Assembly (NCBI RefSeq): GCF_036785885.1
Contig: NC_092323.1
Location: 28,776,501 to 28,840,500, forward strand
From: Coffea arabica
Taxonomy: Eukaryota; Streptophyta; Magnoliopsida; Gentianales; Rubiaceae
Direction of reading: 5' to 3'
DNA length: 64,000 bases
Shown here piece by piece: positions 37,616 to 50,800 of this stretch (the first letter of the stretch is position 1; the number at the start of each line of letters is the position of its first letter). Made by a program: the position numbers and the translations under genes. The notes beneath the pieces are model-generated. The model saw only the letters and a program-made list of their open reading frames with translations. It ran no database searches and was not told the origin of the DNA.

Positions 37616-39160
37616 CTTCCCACTAGGGATGTGCAAACTCGAAAAATTTCGATTTCGAAACCGATTTCGAATTGAATTCGGAATTTCGAATTCGAAATTT
37701 CGGTAATTCGGAACTGAAATCGGTAATTTCGTTTTCGAATTCGTCGAATTCGGATCGAATTCAAAAATAAAAATTTTGAAATCGAAATTATCGATTTCGA
37801 ATTGGGATATTTGAATTAGGAAATTCGAATTCGATTTCTAATAATAATATTTAAATATAATTATAATATAATATAATTTTTAACATAATAAGTTTACTAA
37901 TTGAAAACGAGCTTCCGAGTTTCGACAAATTGAGCTTCCCTATCTGCAAAAACCTAATTTCTCTCAACTCACCTTGAGCTTCCGCCGCGCCGCCTCTTCC
38001 TTCATCGCCTCTTCGTCACTGTCTTCGTCACCGCTTGACTCACCGAGTCACCGACGAAGCTTACTCTCTCTCACTCTCTTTCACCGACTCTGTTTACTCT
38101 CTCACCGACACCCCTACTCACCGCTTCCATCGCCTCTTTCATCTCAGAGATTTCACTCGTGATTTGCATCACACCTGAAATTGAACACCAGTTCTTCAAG
38201 TCCGACAGAGACAGACACCATCAGCTTTCATATTCAAGACTGTCGGACAATTTGAGGTACGCCAGTGCTTTTACTCACCTTTTTCAGCTATGTTTCTTAC
38301 GCCAGTGATTTTTCATCAATAATTTCAATGGCATGCTCAATCCTTATTTTTTCTTAGTTAAATGCGTTCTTTGGGTACTAATACGCACAAAAAATGGTTT
38401 TGAGTGTTAATTAACAAATTGTATTATTTGACCTTTTTAATTTCTTTGTTTCTTTTTCTCCCTGACATACACGGAGCAACAGAGGTGCAACAGAGGTGTT
38501 GAACTTTTGTTTTTCAACTTCTGTTTTTCACTTATGTGTTTTCCAAGCACATCTTGAAAACCATCCAGCAGGCAGATGCCATTGTACATTTTTGTGCACT
38601 GTATGTGTTTTCTGTTCATGCTTCTGGCTGCGAACATTAAATTTGTCAAAAGACAGTTTGCCCGTTTCTAAATTTATATATGACAATGTAAATTAGGGTG
38701 TTTGCCTATTTTTAAGTTGATTAGTCGTGGAATATGTGAATGTGCTGAAGGTGTTCTATGACTTTCAGTTACAATCGGCATTTGTTTGTGCTCTTTCTGA
38801 GATCTCTGAAGCTCAGCACTCAGCAGGGTTGAACTTTAATAGATAGAAGATAATGATTAGATGTGTTCATGACATGTTCGTGGATTAAATTGGTGTTAAT
38901 GATTCTGGTTAACAACCTGTTTTGGTTGGAGGAGGAACGGCTTTCAAATCTCCTCTTAAATAGAGGCGGGAAAAAAAAAGAATTCGGGGAATTCGGAATC
39001 CACCGTATTCCGAATTCAATTCGGTATCGAATTCGAAATTGGAATTAGCCATTTTGAAATCGAATTTGGTCGGGAAAACTGAAGCCAAAATTTCAAAAAT
39101 TTTTTATTTCAAACTTCCGAATTATCGCTTTCGATTTCGATGCGCACCCCTACTTCCAAC
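37616..39160. mobile_element. hAT-like non-autonomous element (37624-39152)
   Basis: Ends TAGGGATGTGCA and TGCGCACCCCTA are imperfect inverted repeats of the hAT type. Flanks CTTCCCAC (37616-37623) and CTTCCAAC (39153-39160) form an 8-bp duplication with one mismatch. Both subterminal regions are dense in GAATTCG, TTTCGAAAT and ATTTCGAATT palindromes (37640-37830 and 38980-39145), suitable as clustered transposase sites. The interior has no transposase. A 5' UTR-like pyrimidine-rich stretch lies at 37960-38160. Confidence 0.78.
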
Positions 39161-39212
39161 CAAAAAAAAAGGAATAAAAATAAAAGCATTTGGGCAGTGT
39201 AACGGGCTAGTT

Positions 39213-40834
39213 GAAAAATTGTTTAAAAGTCCAAGGCCCAAGGCCCCAGGCAGTTAAAAGTAGTAACTAGTAACTAGTTACTAGTAATTAGTAGTAACTA
39301 GTAACTAGTCCACCCATGCTTAAGTAGTAACTAGTAATTAGTAATGGTCTCTAACCAAGTAAAAGTCCAAGGCCCAAGGCCCCAGGCAGTCAAAAGTTAG
39401 GAAAACATTAGGATTAGGAAGCATGGGTGGGTCAAATCGTAAATAGAGGTCCGGAACTTGATATAGCGGATCTCACTTGTACGCGGCCACATTATTAACT
39501 TTCCCTGTCCTCGCCGCTAGGTGAAGACACAGTTCTCCAAGCTGAACCGCAACGCAGCATCTTCCGGCGGCAGCCAACGACGAGGATATATTTCTCTACC
39601 TCTTTATCCGGTAAGGTTACTTCATTTTATCTCTCTCTTCTCGCCTTTTATTTATTTATTTACTTTTAATCTCACAAATTTCAATCTCTTGTATGCATCT
39701 TTTTTTTTTTGCTATAATTCTTAGAATTTATTGTGCATTTCTATTTTTACGTTTGTTTACGATTTTTTAAAATTTTTTTTCGAAACTTTGTGTTGGATCT
39801 ACTGGTATATAGTTACTGCTAATTAATTTTTGGTAGCTTTCTGCTGGACTTTGGGTTTAGGGTTTTGCATAGGCTTTCTGTCGTGATTCGTAACTGGAGC
39901 CTAAGAAATCCTTTTTGACAGAAAGCAGATATCATTCTCCCCAACTTTTTGGGTGGGTGAAGTAACTAGTAATTTTCTCTTGAACATAAAAAAGAGAAAG
40001 GAAAAAAAAATACCACTGGAAAACCATGAATTATTAATTCGTGCATTAACTGGAGAAATCACAACAAATTGAAAAATGAGATAATATATTTATAATGGAC
40101 TTGTGGATCAAATCGGATTGACCCGATCACAGCCAGCCGAATTTTGGAGAAACCGGACTCGACTTCGTCGAACATTATAAAGAATTCCAGCGACCCGACC
40201 GGATTATCCTGGCCGTCGACGATTCAACTCCCAGCCCAATGAAGGAGGCCACGCGCCTTACATGCTATTTACCCATAATCATTGTATTGGCAGCAGATCT
40301 ATGTGTGGGCATCAGATTCTCCGCCCAGTTATCGGAGGGTTCAATTACAGACACAGCCAATCAACAACAGCTGCAAACAGCGGTTTTTGCTCTAGGAAGC
40401 TTCTGGAGATCGGAGGCGGTGTTTGGCTGCTTGGATGGGGTAGTGCGTACGACTGTCGGCTATGCCGGTGGATCCAAAACCAATCCCGAGTATCGGAGCT
40501 TAGGTGATCACGCTGAATCTGTTCAGGTCACCTCCTATGTTCCTTCTTTCTTCAGCCTATTGATTTGCATTTTATTACCGGTTTAAGTCTTTTGGTTTTG
40601 CTAATTGGTAAAAGGTTGGACAATTAGATCTAATTTGAAATTTGAGGACTTATCAAGATTTTGTTTTTAGTTGTTTATTGCTAATTCTCATACTCGGTTG
40701 TTGAGCCTGAGAAGGCTCTAATGTTGAGTGATTGGAGATAAGTACTGGGGATGTGTTTTTTTTTTTTAAATGATTAACAAAATTAGTTAGGAGAGGAAAA
40801 TGGTGAATATTGATTGTTCCTATGAACTATCGTT
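39213..40834 (+). repeat. Segmental duplication, copy 2 (truncated MSRA5 5' block)
   Basis: Near-identical to 33720-35344 at an offset of about 5.49 kb. It starts at GAAAAATTGTTTAAAAG and ends at TATGAACTATCGTT, where the sequence switches directly into gypsy integrase. In copy 1 the same point continues with MSRA5 intron 1. Confidence 0.92.
40239..40834 (+). pseudogene. Truncated second MSRA5 copy: exon 1 plus part of intron 1
   Basis: Exon 1 (40239-40526) encodes exactly the same 96 residues as the complete gene, including signal peptide and the GSFW motif, and is followed by the same donor. The intron is cut at 40834 by the gypsy element and exons 2-4 are absent from the following sequence. 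Its promoter block is complete, so it may still be transcribed. If the intron is retained, reading through gives about 115 residues ending in a stop within the intron. Confidence 0.9.
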
Positions 40835-43790
40835 TCCGACAAATTTTTTTTCCCATCTAAGCTTGTGTGCTCAGAGGAAGGTAAGGGTACCAAATCAAGA
40901 GGGGTCAAGGGGTTAAGGCCATAAACAATCTCAAAAGGTGAGTAGTGTGTAGCACTATGAACGGTGCGATTGTAGGCAAATTCTACGTAGGGCAAACACT
41001 CTTCCCAAGATTTAAGATTCTTTTTAATCAAGGCTCGAAGTAGAGTACCAAGTGTGCGATTGGCAACTTCAGTTTGTCCATCGCTTTGTGGATGACTGGT
41101 GGTGGAAAATAACAATCTAGTGCCCAGTTTAGCCCACAAAGTCTTCCAAAAATAATTCAAGAACTTTACATCTCTATCACTAACAATGGTTTTAGGCATG
41201 CCATGTAGACGGACAATTTCTTTGAAGAACAAAGTAGCAATATGAGATGCATCGTCAGTTTTGTGGCAAGGGATAAAATGAGCCATCTTAGAGAATCGAT
41301 CAACCACGACGAAGATGGAATCATTATCCCTTGGTGATCTAGGCACTCCGAAGACAATGTCCATAGACAAGTCTACCCAAGGATAATGAGGGATAGGTAA
41401 TGGAGTATACAGGCCGTATGAATTTGTTTTAGATTTCGCCTTATGACAAGTGACACATCTATCAACCATGCATTCAACATCTCTATGCATATGAGGCCAG
41501 TAAAAGTGCTCTTGTAGCATGGCTAGGGTCTTAACAATGCCAAAGTGGCCCATGAGACCACCACTATGTGCCTCCCTAACCAAAAGATCACGAACGGAAG
41601 AATTAGGCACACACAGCTTATCCACATAGAATAGAAATCCGTCATGCAAAAAGTATTTTCCATGCGGGTTCTTAACACATGCAACATATATATCACCGAA
41701 GTTATGATCATGTGTGTAGAGTTCCTTAATCATTTAGAAGCCTAACAACTTAGCATCAAGAAAGACAAGCAAACAATGTCTACGTGATAATGCATCGGCT
41801 ACCACATTTGTCTTGTCAGTCTTGTACTTAATGACATAGGAGAAGGTGTCAACGAAACTTACCCATTTGGCGTGCCTCTTACTTAATTTAGGTTGCCCTT
41901 TGAGATACTTCAATGATTCATGATCGGTGTGTATCACGAACTCCCGAGGGCGAAGATAGTGTTGCTAGGTCTCCAAGGCCCTTACCAGTGCATACAACTC
42001 CTTGTCGTACGTGGGATAGTTTAAGGCAACTCCTCCCAGTTTCTCGTTAAAGAAGGCACATGGCCTTTTGTCTTGCATGAGGACGGTGCCAATCCCTACA
42101 CCAGAAGCATCACATTCGATGTCAAAAGTTTTGTTGAAATTGGGTAATGCTAAAACAGGTGCGTGTGTGAGTTTACTTTTGAGGGTAAGAAATGCTTGTT
42201 TTTGGGATCCTCCCCAATGGAATTTGTCATTTTTCTTGGTCACGGCGGTCAATGGGGCGGCGATGGTGCTAAAGTCTTTGACAAAACGCCGATAGAAGCC
42301 TGCCAACCCAAGAAAGCTACGCACCTTAGGGACGGATGTAGGAGTTGGCCATTGTTGGATGGCCTCAATTTTGGACTCGTTCACTTTGATACCCTGTGAA
42401 CTTACCACATAGCTCAAAAACACAAACTCATTAGTACAAAAGGTGCACTTCTTAAGGTTAGCGTATAGACGCGCCTGTCGAAATGTCTCAAGAACTAGTC
42501 TCACATGCTCCAAATGCTCATGTTCACTGCGGCTGTATATAAGAATGTCATCAAAGTAAACAATGACAAATTTGCCAATAAAATTTCTCAAAACATGGTT
42601 CATTAGTCGCATGAAGGTGCTAGGGGTATTAGTCAATCCAAAAGGCATGACTAGCCACTCATAGAGACCGTGTTTGGTTTTGAAGGCCGTTTTCCACTAA
42701 TCGTCTTCTTTCATCCTAATTTGATGGTAGCCACTCCTTAAATCAATTTTGGTGAAAATGATGGCACCATCGAATTCATCAAGCATATCATCAAGTCTAG
42801 GAATGGGATGACGATATTTGACAGTGATAGCATTTACAGCCCTACACTCAGTGCACATGCGCCAAGTACCATCCTTTTTGGGGACAAGTATCACAGGCAC
42901 AACACAAGGACTTAAACTCTTTTTTACCCAACCCTTACCTAAGAGGCCATCAACTTGCCTCTGAAACTCCTTGGTCTCCTCAGGACCCATACAGTAAGCC
43001 GGTTTGTTGGGTAAGGGTGCTCCAGGAATCAGGTCTATCTGATACTCAATCCCTCGAATGGGTGGTAGGCCATCAGGGATCTCATCAGGGAATACATCCT
43101 CGAATTCCTGCAAAAGAGCAACCATACTCGAAGGTAATGCCTTATCGAGTTTAGCAACATCTAAGAGCACATGCTTGTAAATCATGAGAAGAATAGGCTG
43201 ATCAGAATTTATAACTTTTCTAACATTTTTAGCCTTAATGATCATGTTTTGCTTCCTAGTGGGTGGTTTACCTGGTGAATGATCATGCGTGTCACCAGGT
43301 GTACTCACTTGACCCTTGGTCGAATGATCACTTGTAGAAGTGGAGCATTTGCCAGGGTCGGCCGCCCTTTGTTTCTTCTTTTGGCGGTTTTGTTCACACT
43401 CTCTTTGTAACTTAAGTTAGTCCTCATACACTTGGACATGTGTGAGTGGTGTGAGGGCCAGGCGTTTGCCATTGTGCAAGAGAGTGTATTTGTTTGCTCG
43501 ACCATCAAACGTGACGGATTTGTCAAATTGCCAAGGTCTCCCTAGGATGACATGTGTCGCATGCATAGGCACAACATCACACACAACCTCATCTACGTAA
43601 TTGCCAATAGAGAAAGGAATACGTACCTGTTTGTAGACTCATACCTCACCTTCGTCACTTAGCCATTGCAGGCGGTACGGGTGTGGATGTCTAGTGGTAG
43701 GAAGGCCTAGACTCTCAACCATAAGCAAGCTCGCCACATTCGTGCAACTCCCACCGTCAATAATGAGACTGCAGATCTTATACACTTACT
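40835..43790 (-). pseudogene. Gypsy pol: protease, RT, RNase H, integrase; several stops
   Basis: The protease is recognisable by IIDGGSCTNVAS. The RT has KIDLRSGYHQIR and the catalytic [10 protein letters not shown]. RNase H has [23 protein letters not shown] and TDHESLKYL. Integrase has the HHCC finger ([20 protein letters not shown] ... CVTCHKAK), the D-D-E core ([16 protein letters not shown]) and [20 protein letters not shown]. All lie in one frame broken by stops at about 43640, about 43414, 42697-42699, 41965-41967 and 41734-41736. A +1 shift lies between gag and protease. The 3' end is lost at 40835. Confidence 0.92.
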
Positions 43791-45103
43791 TTACAACGGG
43801 TGTAAAATAAGTTCTCCCGTTGTAGTTGCTCATCCTCCTTAATTCGGGCGGTTAGCACTCGTCGTGCCACCAAGCAGCCTATTTCTCCATGTGTAGGAGA
43901 GCATTCCTCATCACCCGGGTCACCCTCTATGCAATTACTGGTGTGCAACTCGGGTACTTCCTCACAATCGTCGTCATCAGACACGATTTCACCGTTGTGA
44001 GTGATTAACATGACTCGTTGGTTTGGATATTGGGATTGTATATGTCCAAACCCTTGGCACTTGAAGCACTTAATGTCCCTACTCTTAGTCTTAGGAGTCT
44101 CATGTGGTGCCTTCGAGGTGGACCTGGATGCATCAGCAACCTTGTTAGGGGTAGAATAGAAATTTCGGTTAGGAGCATTACCTTGAGCTCGGCTAGAAGA
44201 AGTCGGTGTGGCCGAATTCCCAGATTCGTGGGTCGTTCTTCGTGGTTGGTTGCCCCTCCATGAAGACGAGTTGGAAGATTGGAAAGTACGTGCTCCTCGT
44301 CTTAATTTCTTTCCCCTTTCAGCCTTAATAGCGAGTTCAAGAAGGTCGTACATGTCCAAATAATGTTGGAGCTCCAAGGCTTCTTGAAGGTCAGGGTTGA
44401 GACCTCTAAGAAACCTAACCATGGGCGCTTCATTATCTTCTTGAAGGTTCGCCATCATCATGTCCATCTCGATCTCCTTGTAGTAATCCTCCACACTCAT
44501 GTTACCTTGAGTGAGGGTTTGAAGTTTGGCATGGAGATCGCGGTTGTAATATCTTGGAACGAATCTCTTACGCATCAAGGCCTTGAGTTCGTGCCAAGTC
44601 CGGACTCGTGGTTCTCCCATTCTCCTCCTTTGGATCCTCACTTGGTCCTACCAGACTAAGGCGTAGTCGGTGAACTCAACGATGGCAACTTTCACCTTTT
44701 GTTCCTCACTATAATCGTAAAAGTCGAAGACCATCTCGATGCGGCCTTCCCATTCCAAGTAAGCTTCCGGATCACTCTTGCCTTTGAACGCGGGTACTTG
44801 AATCTTAAGTCCTTTTAGTGCGTTCGTAGACGTGTCCCTTCTAGGCTTCTCGGGTCGATTCTCATCCTCACTAGCGGAGTAGTCCTCGCTATGTGCCCCT
44901 TTGGTGCCATGGCTACTCCGGTTGTGTGATCTAGAACGAGAGCCTCGCGTGAGACTCTTGGAGAGTTCATCAAACCGGGTGTGCAACTCCTCCATTTGTT
45001 GCTCACTAATGCGCTTGAGTTCATGCTTCATGGCGGTGAACATCAATGAATAGTCAGTAGTGGGTGGTTGTTGTTGCTCCATGTCTCTCTTGATGCCCTG
45101 CAA
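43778..45103 (-). pseudogene. Gypsy gag with one in-frame stop
   Basis: A single reading frame runs from ATG 45103 to TAA 43778 apart from a TAG at 44648-44650, in place of a probable Trp after YALVW. The capsid part contains KIQVPAFKGKSDPEAYLEWE and WHELKALMRKRFVPRYYNRD, typical of plant Ty3 gag. A zinc knuckle, CFKCQGFGHIQSQY, follows near the C-terminus. Its last Cys is replaced by Tyr, so the CCHC finger is probably broken. Confidence 0.9.
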
Positions 45104-47127
45104 AAGGTTAGTAACAAGAAAAAATAGTGCAATTATATCCTCACTTCACTCCCTTAGTGTATCACTCACGCTCGGGTATAGCACTCAAAACACTCTATTA
45201 GACTTACCAAGTACCTTTACCTGTTGGATTGGGTAGTTGAGAAATGTTGCTCAAGTCCAACGAGTTGTCACCAACGTATCCACAAGAGTAACCACGAATT
45301 AAGACACGAGATGGAGGGAAAAAGTGGCGTAGAAATGGGTAGTTTGGGACGGATTATGGTGGCGGACAGCAAGGGGAAATGCCAAATGTGAACAAAAGGA
45401 AGAAGAGAACCCTAGTTTCCTAAAATGTAGGAGTGGTTCCCTAAAGTGTAGGAGTGAAAGTAGGAAGGGTTTCCTAAAACCAAGGAGTTATTATAGGAGA
45501 GTGTCCAAGTGGAACAAAGAGTTATCCAAGTGTTGTACTTACTAAATTGATTTGGAAAACAAGTTAGGTTTGGAAACTACTTAGAAAACCTTTTCCTTTA
45601 TTGAACAACCTTTGGAAAGTTCCCAAATCCCAATCCAAGATGGATTCCACTTGCAAACCCTAGGCGTTACTTATTAATCCCTCTTTCCCCAAGGCAGCCG
45701 CACCCTCACACACCAATAAAATCAGATTCGGCTCTCACTTTCAAGAAGCAATATAATTCGGTTTCTCCTCCCTTACACATCACCCAATCAGTTCCGTCCT
45801 TTGGTCCAAGACTATGGCGTCTCAAGGGGATGTGAGCAATGTCACTCAAGAATTCCCCCCAAAGGCCTGCTCAAGAAGCTCCCAAGAAGTTTATTCCTAA
45901 ACCAAGAAAGCCCCGTATGGATGCAAGAACGTATAAGCAACTTTTTATTCGAAGGGAGGTGCAAGTGTTCAAGGCTCAAGGTGATCAAGTTGTTCGAAGT
46001 GTGGTTCAAGTTTCCAAGACTCAAGATCAAGAACCTCAAGAAGAGGTAGGCCAAAACTTTTGAGCACTTTTTTCTTGGGTTTTAAATTTCTGTTTTGAGT
46101 AGAAGAAAGATGTAGCAAATCTGACTTGGTAATAAAGAACCACGTTCTTCCTTTTCTTTCCTTGCTCGGCCTCCTTGCCCTAGCCGAATGGGTTTCTTTC
46201 TTTTCTTTTCCGTTTCTTTTTTTTTTTTTTTGACTGAAAGAACAACTCAACAACTTGGCCAAATGAATAAAATTCCAGCAACTTGGTCAGCCCTCTAATG
46301 TGCTTCTCCAATTCTCCCAAGAACCCCACACAAATTTCAAGAAGTTCAAGACTAATTCCAAAAAACTCAAGAACCCTAGGCTCTTGTAGGTTTTCTTCAA
46401 GATCTTCCAAACCCCAACTATATTAGCCAAAATCAAATTAGGAAATTAACTAAACCACTTGGATGACACCAACAAAGCTTGGACAGATTTAGAAGCAAGA
46501 ACTCTTGCGCACAAACGAAACCCTAGTGCGATAGAAACCCTAGCCGCGACCCTTAGTACTTTCTTTTGTTCTTTGATGACCACGTTCGATTGGGGTGACT
46601 ACTATGCACGACTTGGACAGAATTGTGATGCCACAAGAGACAGAAGATACGGTCAGATTTGACACAACAAGCAATACGAATATGCCCAGAATTTTGATGC
46701 AACAAACAAGTGTAACGGTAGAATTTTTTTCTTCCTCTTGGTAAGCGATGCAAAGCTGGACAGGTTCGGGTATGACTCAATGCAAGCAACAACAACAACT
46801 GGATACGACAATGGAAGAAGCAACTAACGGACAGAAATTTGAAGACTTGCGACAAGTTAACAATGCGGACAGAATTTTGCTACACGAAGTAACAAACTCG
46901 GACAGCTTTCTACCCAAACGACTCACACGACAACGAAAGAAAAGTGCGGACAGATTTGGTTTTTTTTTTTTTTTTTTCTAATGAAAAACGGCGCAACAAG
47001 GATACAACTATATGAACAGAATATTTTTTTTTTTTTTTTTGGTAAAACAAGGCAGCGGAAACAAGGAAAACTAAGACAAAACTACGGATATAACGGAAGA
47101 TACCTCCACCAAAGCTCTGAAGCCAAT
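45104..47127 (-). other. Gypsy 5' leader with degenerate primer-binding site
   Basis: This 2-kb non-coding leader lies between LTR and gag. At about 47113-47127 the minus strand reads ATTGGCTTCAGAGCTTTGG, close to the plant initiator-tRNA-Met primer site (TGGTATCAGAGC) with two changes in the core. Poly-A/T tracts occur at 46216, 46961 and 47023. Plus-strand open frames here are short and CAAGAA-rich and are not called. Confidence 0.55.
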
Positions 47128-47830
47128 TGATACGTTCCTCGATCAACTCGTTCGAGACACGTAGCACGTTGCCCAAGGATTTAGCGAGGTTGTCTAACGC
47201 TTGGGTTGCGGAATCTAGAATCAAACGGACGGCACGATTTGATTAAAGGCGGTAGAACGACGACTCCAACGAAGGTGACTACTCCAGTGGATAGGTCGGT
47301 TGAACAATCCAGGACAAGACGCAAGATTGCTCAAGAACCCTTGCCAAAGCAAGTTAAAGGCTCGAATTCCCTCTTAAGAAGAAAATCGAAAATACTAAGA
47401 ATTTTATTCATAAAACTTGTGTTTGAAACCTTACAAAGCAAGCCTATTTATAGGCTAAGGTTTACCAAAAACCCTGGAGAAATAAGGAGAGGGGTTCGAC
47501 CATCTTGGTGGACAAGATGGGGCGGCCCGATGACCTACTAAGACAAATTAATCCAATCTAACAAGTACTAAGGACTAAGGCCCTACTCGGCCGACTCTCT
47601 TGGAGGCCCATTTGATTCTTCTTGGGTTTGGATCAAGGTGTAGATAGTTGGATTGTCTCTTTCCAAGCCTTCAATATCTCTATGGGCTCCATGTTGGTCT
47701 TGGACAACGCGAACAAGAGTTTGGAGGGATTCTTTGAATAGTTTGGCCGTGCACGTGTGACTAGGCCCAATGAAACTCGGACTAGGTCATTACGTGGACT
47801 GAGATCCGTGCACACATTACTTCTATTACA
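47128..47830 (-). repeat. 5' LTR of the gypsy element
   Basis: Read on the minus strand it starts TGTAATAG and ends TATCA just before the primer-binding site, about 703 bp. It contains a TATA box (TATAAATAGG, plus 47443-47452) and downstream an AATAAA signal (about 47404), the expected order for an LTR promoter and polyadenylation region. No second LTR exists in the window for comparison, so the outer end is approximate. Confidence 0.65.
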
Positions 47831-50800
47831 TCCATCCACTTTATTAATTTAAGATCAGTTTTTAGTATATTACTAACTACACGCCTTTTTGGTATTTGTC
47901 TGTAGTTTTTTGTGAAGACGTGTTCTTTTAATTTTCGTTAACTAATGTCTATCAATATATAAGGTTAAAGGTGTTGACTATTGTGCTTTCTGTGGTCCAT
48001 TAATTTTGTATTTGACATTTGTGTGTGGATTCTTGACTAGTTTATTTGTCCCAAATGATTTGAAATCTGACATCTGGGGACTAACCAGTCATAATATTGA
48101 AAATGGACACGTTGTCGCAGTTCTGTGGATTCTTTCAAATTGATTGATTTTCTTTTGGTCTAAATTTGAGAGCGCTTTTGAGTTTTTCTCATTAAGATAC
48201 TTATAATTTTTGTCATCTTCTTTATGTCTGTCGGGTTATAGTCATTTTGTTTCACAATTCCAGAATTGATAGTGGTTCCAGAAATGCAAAGCTATTTGCT
48301 TTTCATGTGAAAACTTGTGGTTGGGTTTGATTAGTGATTAAATTGGGATGCTCTTAGATACAACTCTTCTATCAGAAATTTTTTAAAAATATTGTTATGC
48401 AATGTCTTAGGACAGTTTTGGTCTGTCATGTAGAAGAAGAAGTTATTGTTAAAAAGTTTACTGATTTTAGGTAGTAAGTATGGAATAGAATAGATGCAGA
48501 ATCATAGATAGTTTATGGGTTGATTTATGAGGTTTGAAGAAGATTGACTGATTTAAGTTCCCTTAGATGGTTCCGTTACTATATCATTAATTGAAGGCAT
48601 CTGCTTTCTGTTTTAGGTAATCCGATATTTTTAAGAGGACCGGCTAATTGATATTTTTCTTTCTGAGCATGAGCAATGTTATTGTTTGGCTTTTGAGATT
48701 TTAGTAAATGGGTTTTGAATTATCATGTTGCAGAATCACAATTTAGGATTAATAAGCTTAGAGGAGGATTGATTCATGTTTAAATTCTTCTTTGTATTTT
48801 TATACTGTGTCGTTTAGAATTAAAGATCATTTTGTTTTATTAGTTAAGTTTAAAATAAGCTACATCCAGCAAAGTTGCCCAAAGACAAGAAGCTCTTGGG
48901 ATTTGTTATTCCCTGTTGGCACTACTTTTTGTTGTTTTAGTTGTGAGATTGAAGTTGATAGATACATCTTGCCTGAATCTTTGTGATGCAGAATCATATC
49001 TTGTTCGATGTATATAATTGGAAACATAAAGGAAAAAGATCCATTCCTTGTGTTTTCTTTGACATTGGTTCATTTTTTTGTTCACAATTAAACATGATCA
49101 TGTATTCTTCGTTTCAAACATACCCTTGTACAAAAATTAGTTATCTAAAACTAATTGTATTTGGTTTGTGGCATCAGGATACATTGCAACCACAAGTCTT
49201 GTTGATTAAGTCTTTCTCCATACACAGTACCAGCTAGTGTGAATGTTAAAGAGCAAAGTGGCCTTTTTAGTTTAGCCTGTATTTGCTTCTTGAATCCAAT
49301 ATTTGTGCTGTAGCACAACATGGATCTCATTTCTACTTCTCCTTGATATCAAGCCATTTCATTGGTAGCATCCAAATACTCTCCTATCACAAGTATCGTT
49401 GATTAAATTTTTCTCCACATCTTATACAGCTAGTGTGAATCTGAGAGGCTGCTGCTTGTGTAATTAGATGCTTATTCAAGGGAACTAAGCAGCTTTTTGG
49501 TTTAGGCTGCTGTTGATATCTTTTCTGTAGGAGAACATGGATTGCCTATCTGTTTTCTCTTTGATAATGAGCCACTATGAGGACCCTTAGCTCAGATTCC
49601 TTGGAAAGTCCTTTTTGTTCTGTCACCACATAATCACTAAGTTACTAGAGAAACGTGATATGGAACTTTCTGCACTGAAACTATCAGATTTACTTGTTAA
49701 TTTTCAATGATAGGTTCGAGACTAAGGCCATATGTAGGATGCAGTTGTCGGTAGTTACTCCTCAACTAGTAAACTTTATCTGTTGCTGCAACTGCAAGTT
49801 TATTCTTGTTCTGATCTTTCAGCGAGTGGTTTAGTCTATAATATCAGTTAAAAGAAGTGGTGTAGGTATAGATGGATATATAATTCACAATTCAGGTAAT
49901 ACATGCCTAGAAGCATACCAGACATGAGTGGTTCAAATTGACCTTTTTTCTGTTATAGGATATTAAGATTGTAAATTGTAACTAGCTGCAGATTAATAAC
50001 TTTTTTATGCAAATCATTGTCCAGTCAGGAGTAACATTTTATAGCTTAGAGAAAGAAGAAATAAGCTTGGAATTTTTAGTTTCTCTTATTTCCTCTTAAA
50101 TTTTTCTCTTATGAATTATAGTTTACTTTCCTTGTTCCGGTGAGCATTCACTGGTTTCATTGCGTGATCTTGTTTTTAACTTGAGGGTCCTCCTTCAGTC
50201 AGCTTTGATGAATGATATCTTCTTTTTCACGATAAATTATGTGTTTTTATTTTTCCTTAAAATGTCTACAACTTTTGATGTGCGTGCCGCTTTGCAACAA
50301 GTTCATTTCTCAAGATTCTCTATTACCTCTACTTAATAAAGCATAAGTTTATTCATGTAAGTGTTCTTGTAATTGTCATGCTTTTCAATTATGCGTTTTA
50401 ATTCAATGACCCCTGATACTCGTTTGTTAGTAGGGAATTTCCCGTGCTAATTGAAATTTAACTTTGTGAGCTCAATTTTGGAGCATATTTAGTTGGTGTC
50501 CCTTGAAGCTTGCTCTAGATTGTTAATTTTTTTTAGTTGGTATTTTCTGGGATCTGTTATTTTATTTCAAATTTCAGAATGTGAATCTGCCTATATGATT
50601 TGAATGGTATCATGAATTTGGAAAATGAAAAATCTCTGAAAGTATAGGATATGAATGTATGTGAAAGAAGATTTTAGTCCTAGGTTATAGATCAATATTT
50701 AGAGCATCCTACAACCTTAGAATATAGGATATACAGAGTCTTTCCAAGTTTCTTTTGGAATCCCTTGGTTTCTTACTTTTTGTGAGGTGCTATTGTTCTA

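Larger units (their letters stand above)
40835..47830 (-). mobile_element. Decayed Ty3/gypsy retrotransposon, 3' truncated
   Basis: Read on the minus strand the order is LTR (about 47830-47128), degenerate primer-binding site, 2-kb leader, gag, protease, reverse transcriptase, RNase H and integrase, which is the Ty3/gypsy order. The element stops within or just after integrase at 40835, so the C-terminal domain, polypurine tract and 3' LTR are missing. Several in-frame stops and one frameshift make it non-autonomous. Confidence 0.9.

Noticed and set aside
45801-46410. Plus- and minus-strand frames in the gypsy leader
   Set aside because: Lys/Gln/Glu-rich frames from CAAGAA repeats with no conservation signal; more likely non-coding leader.
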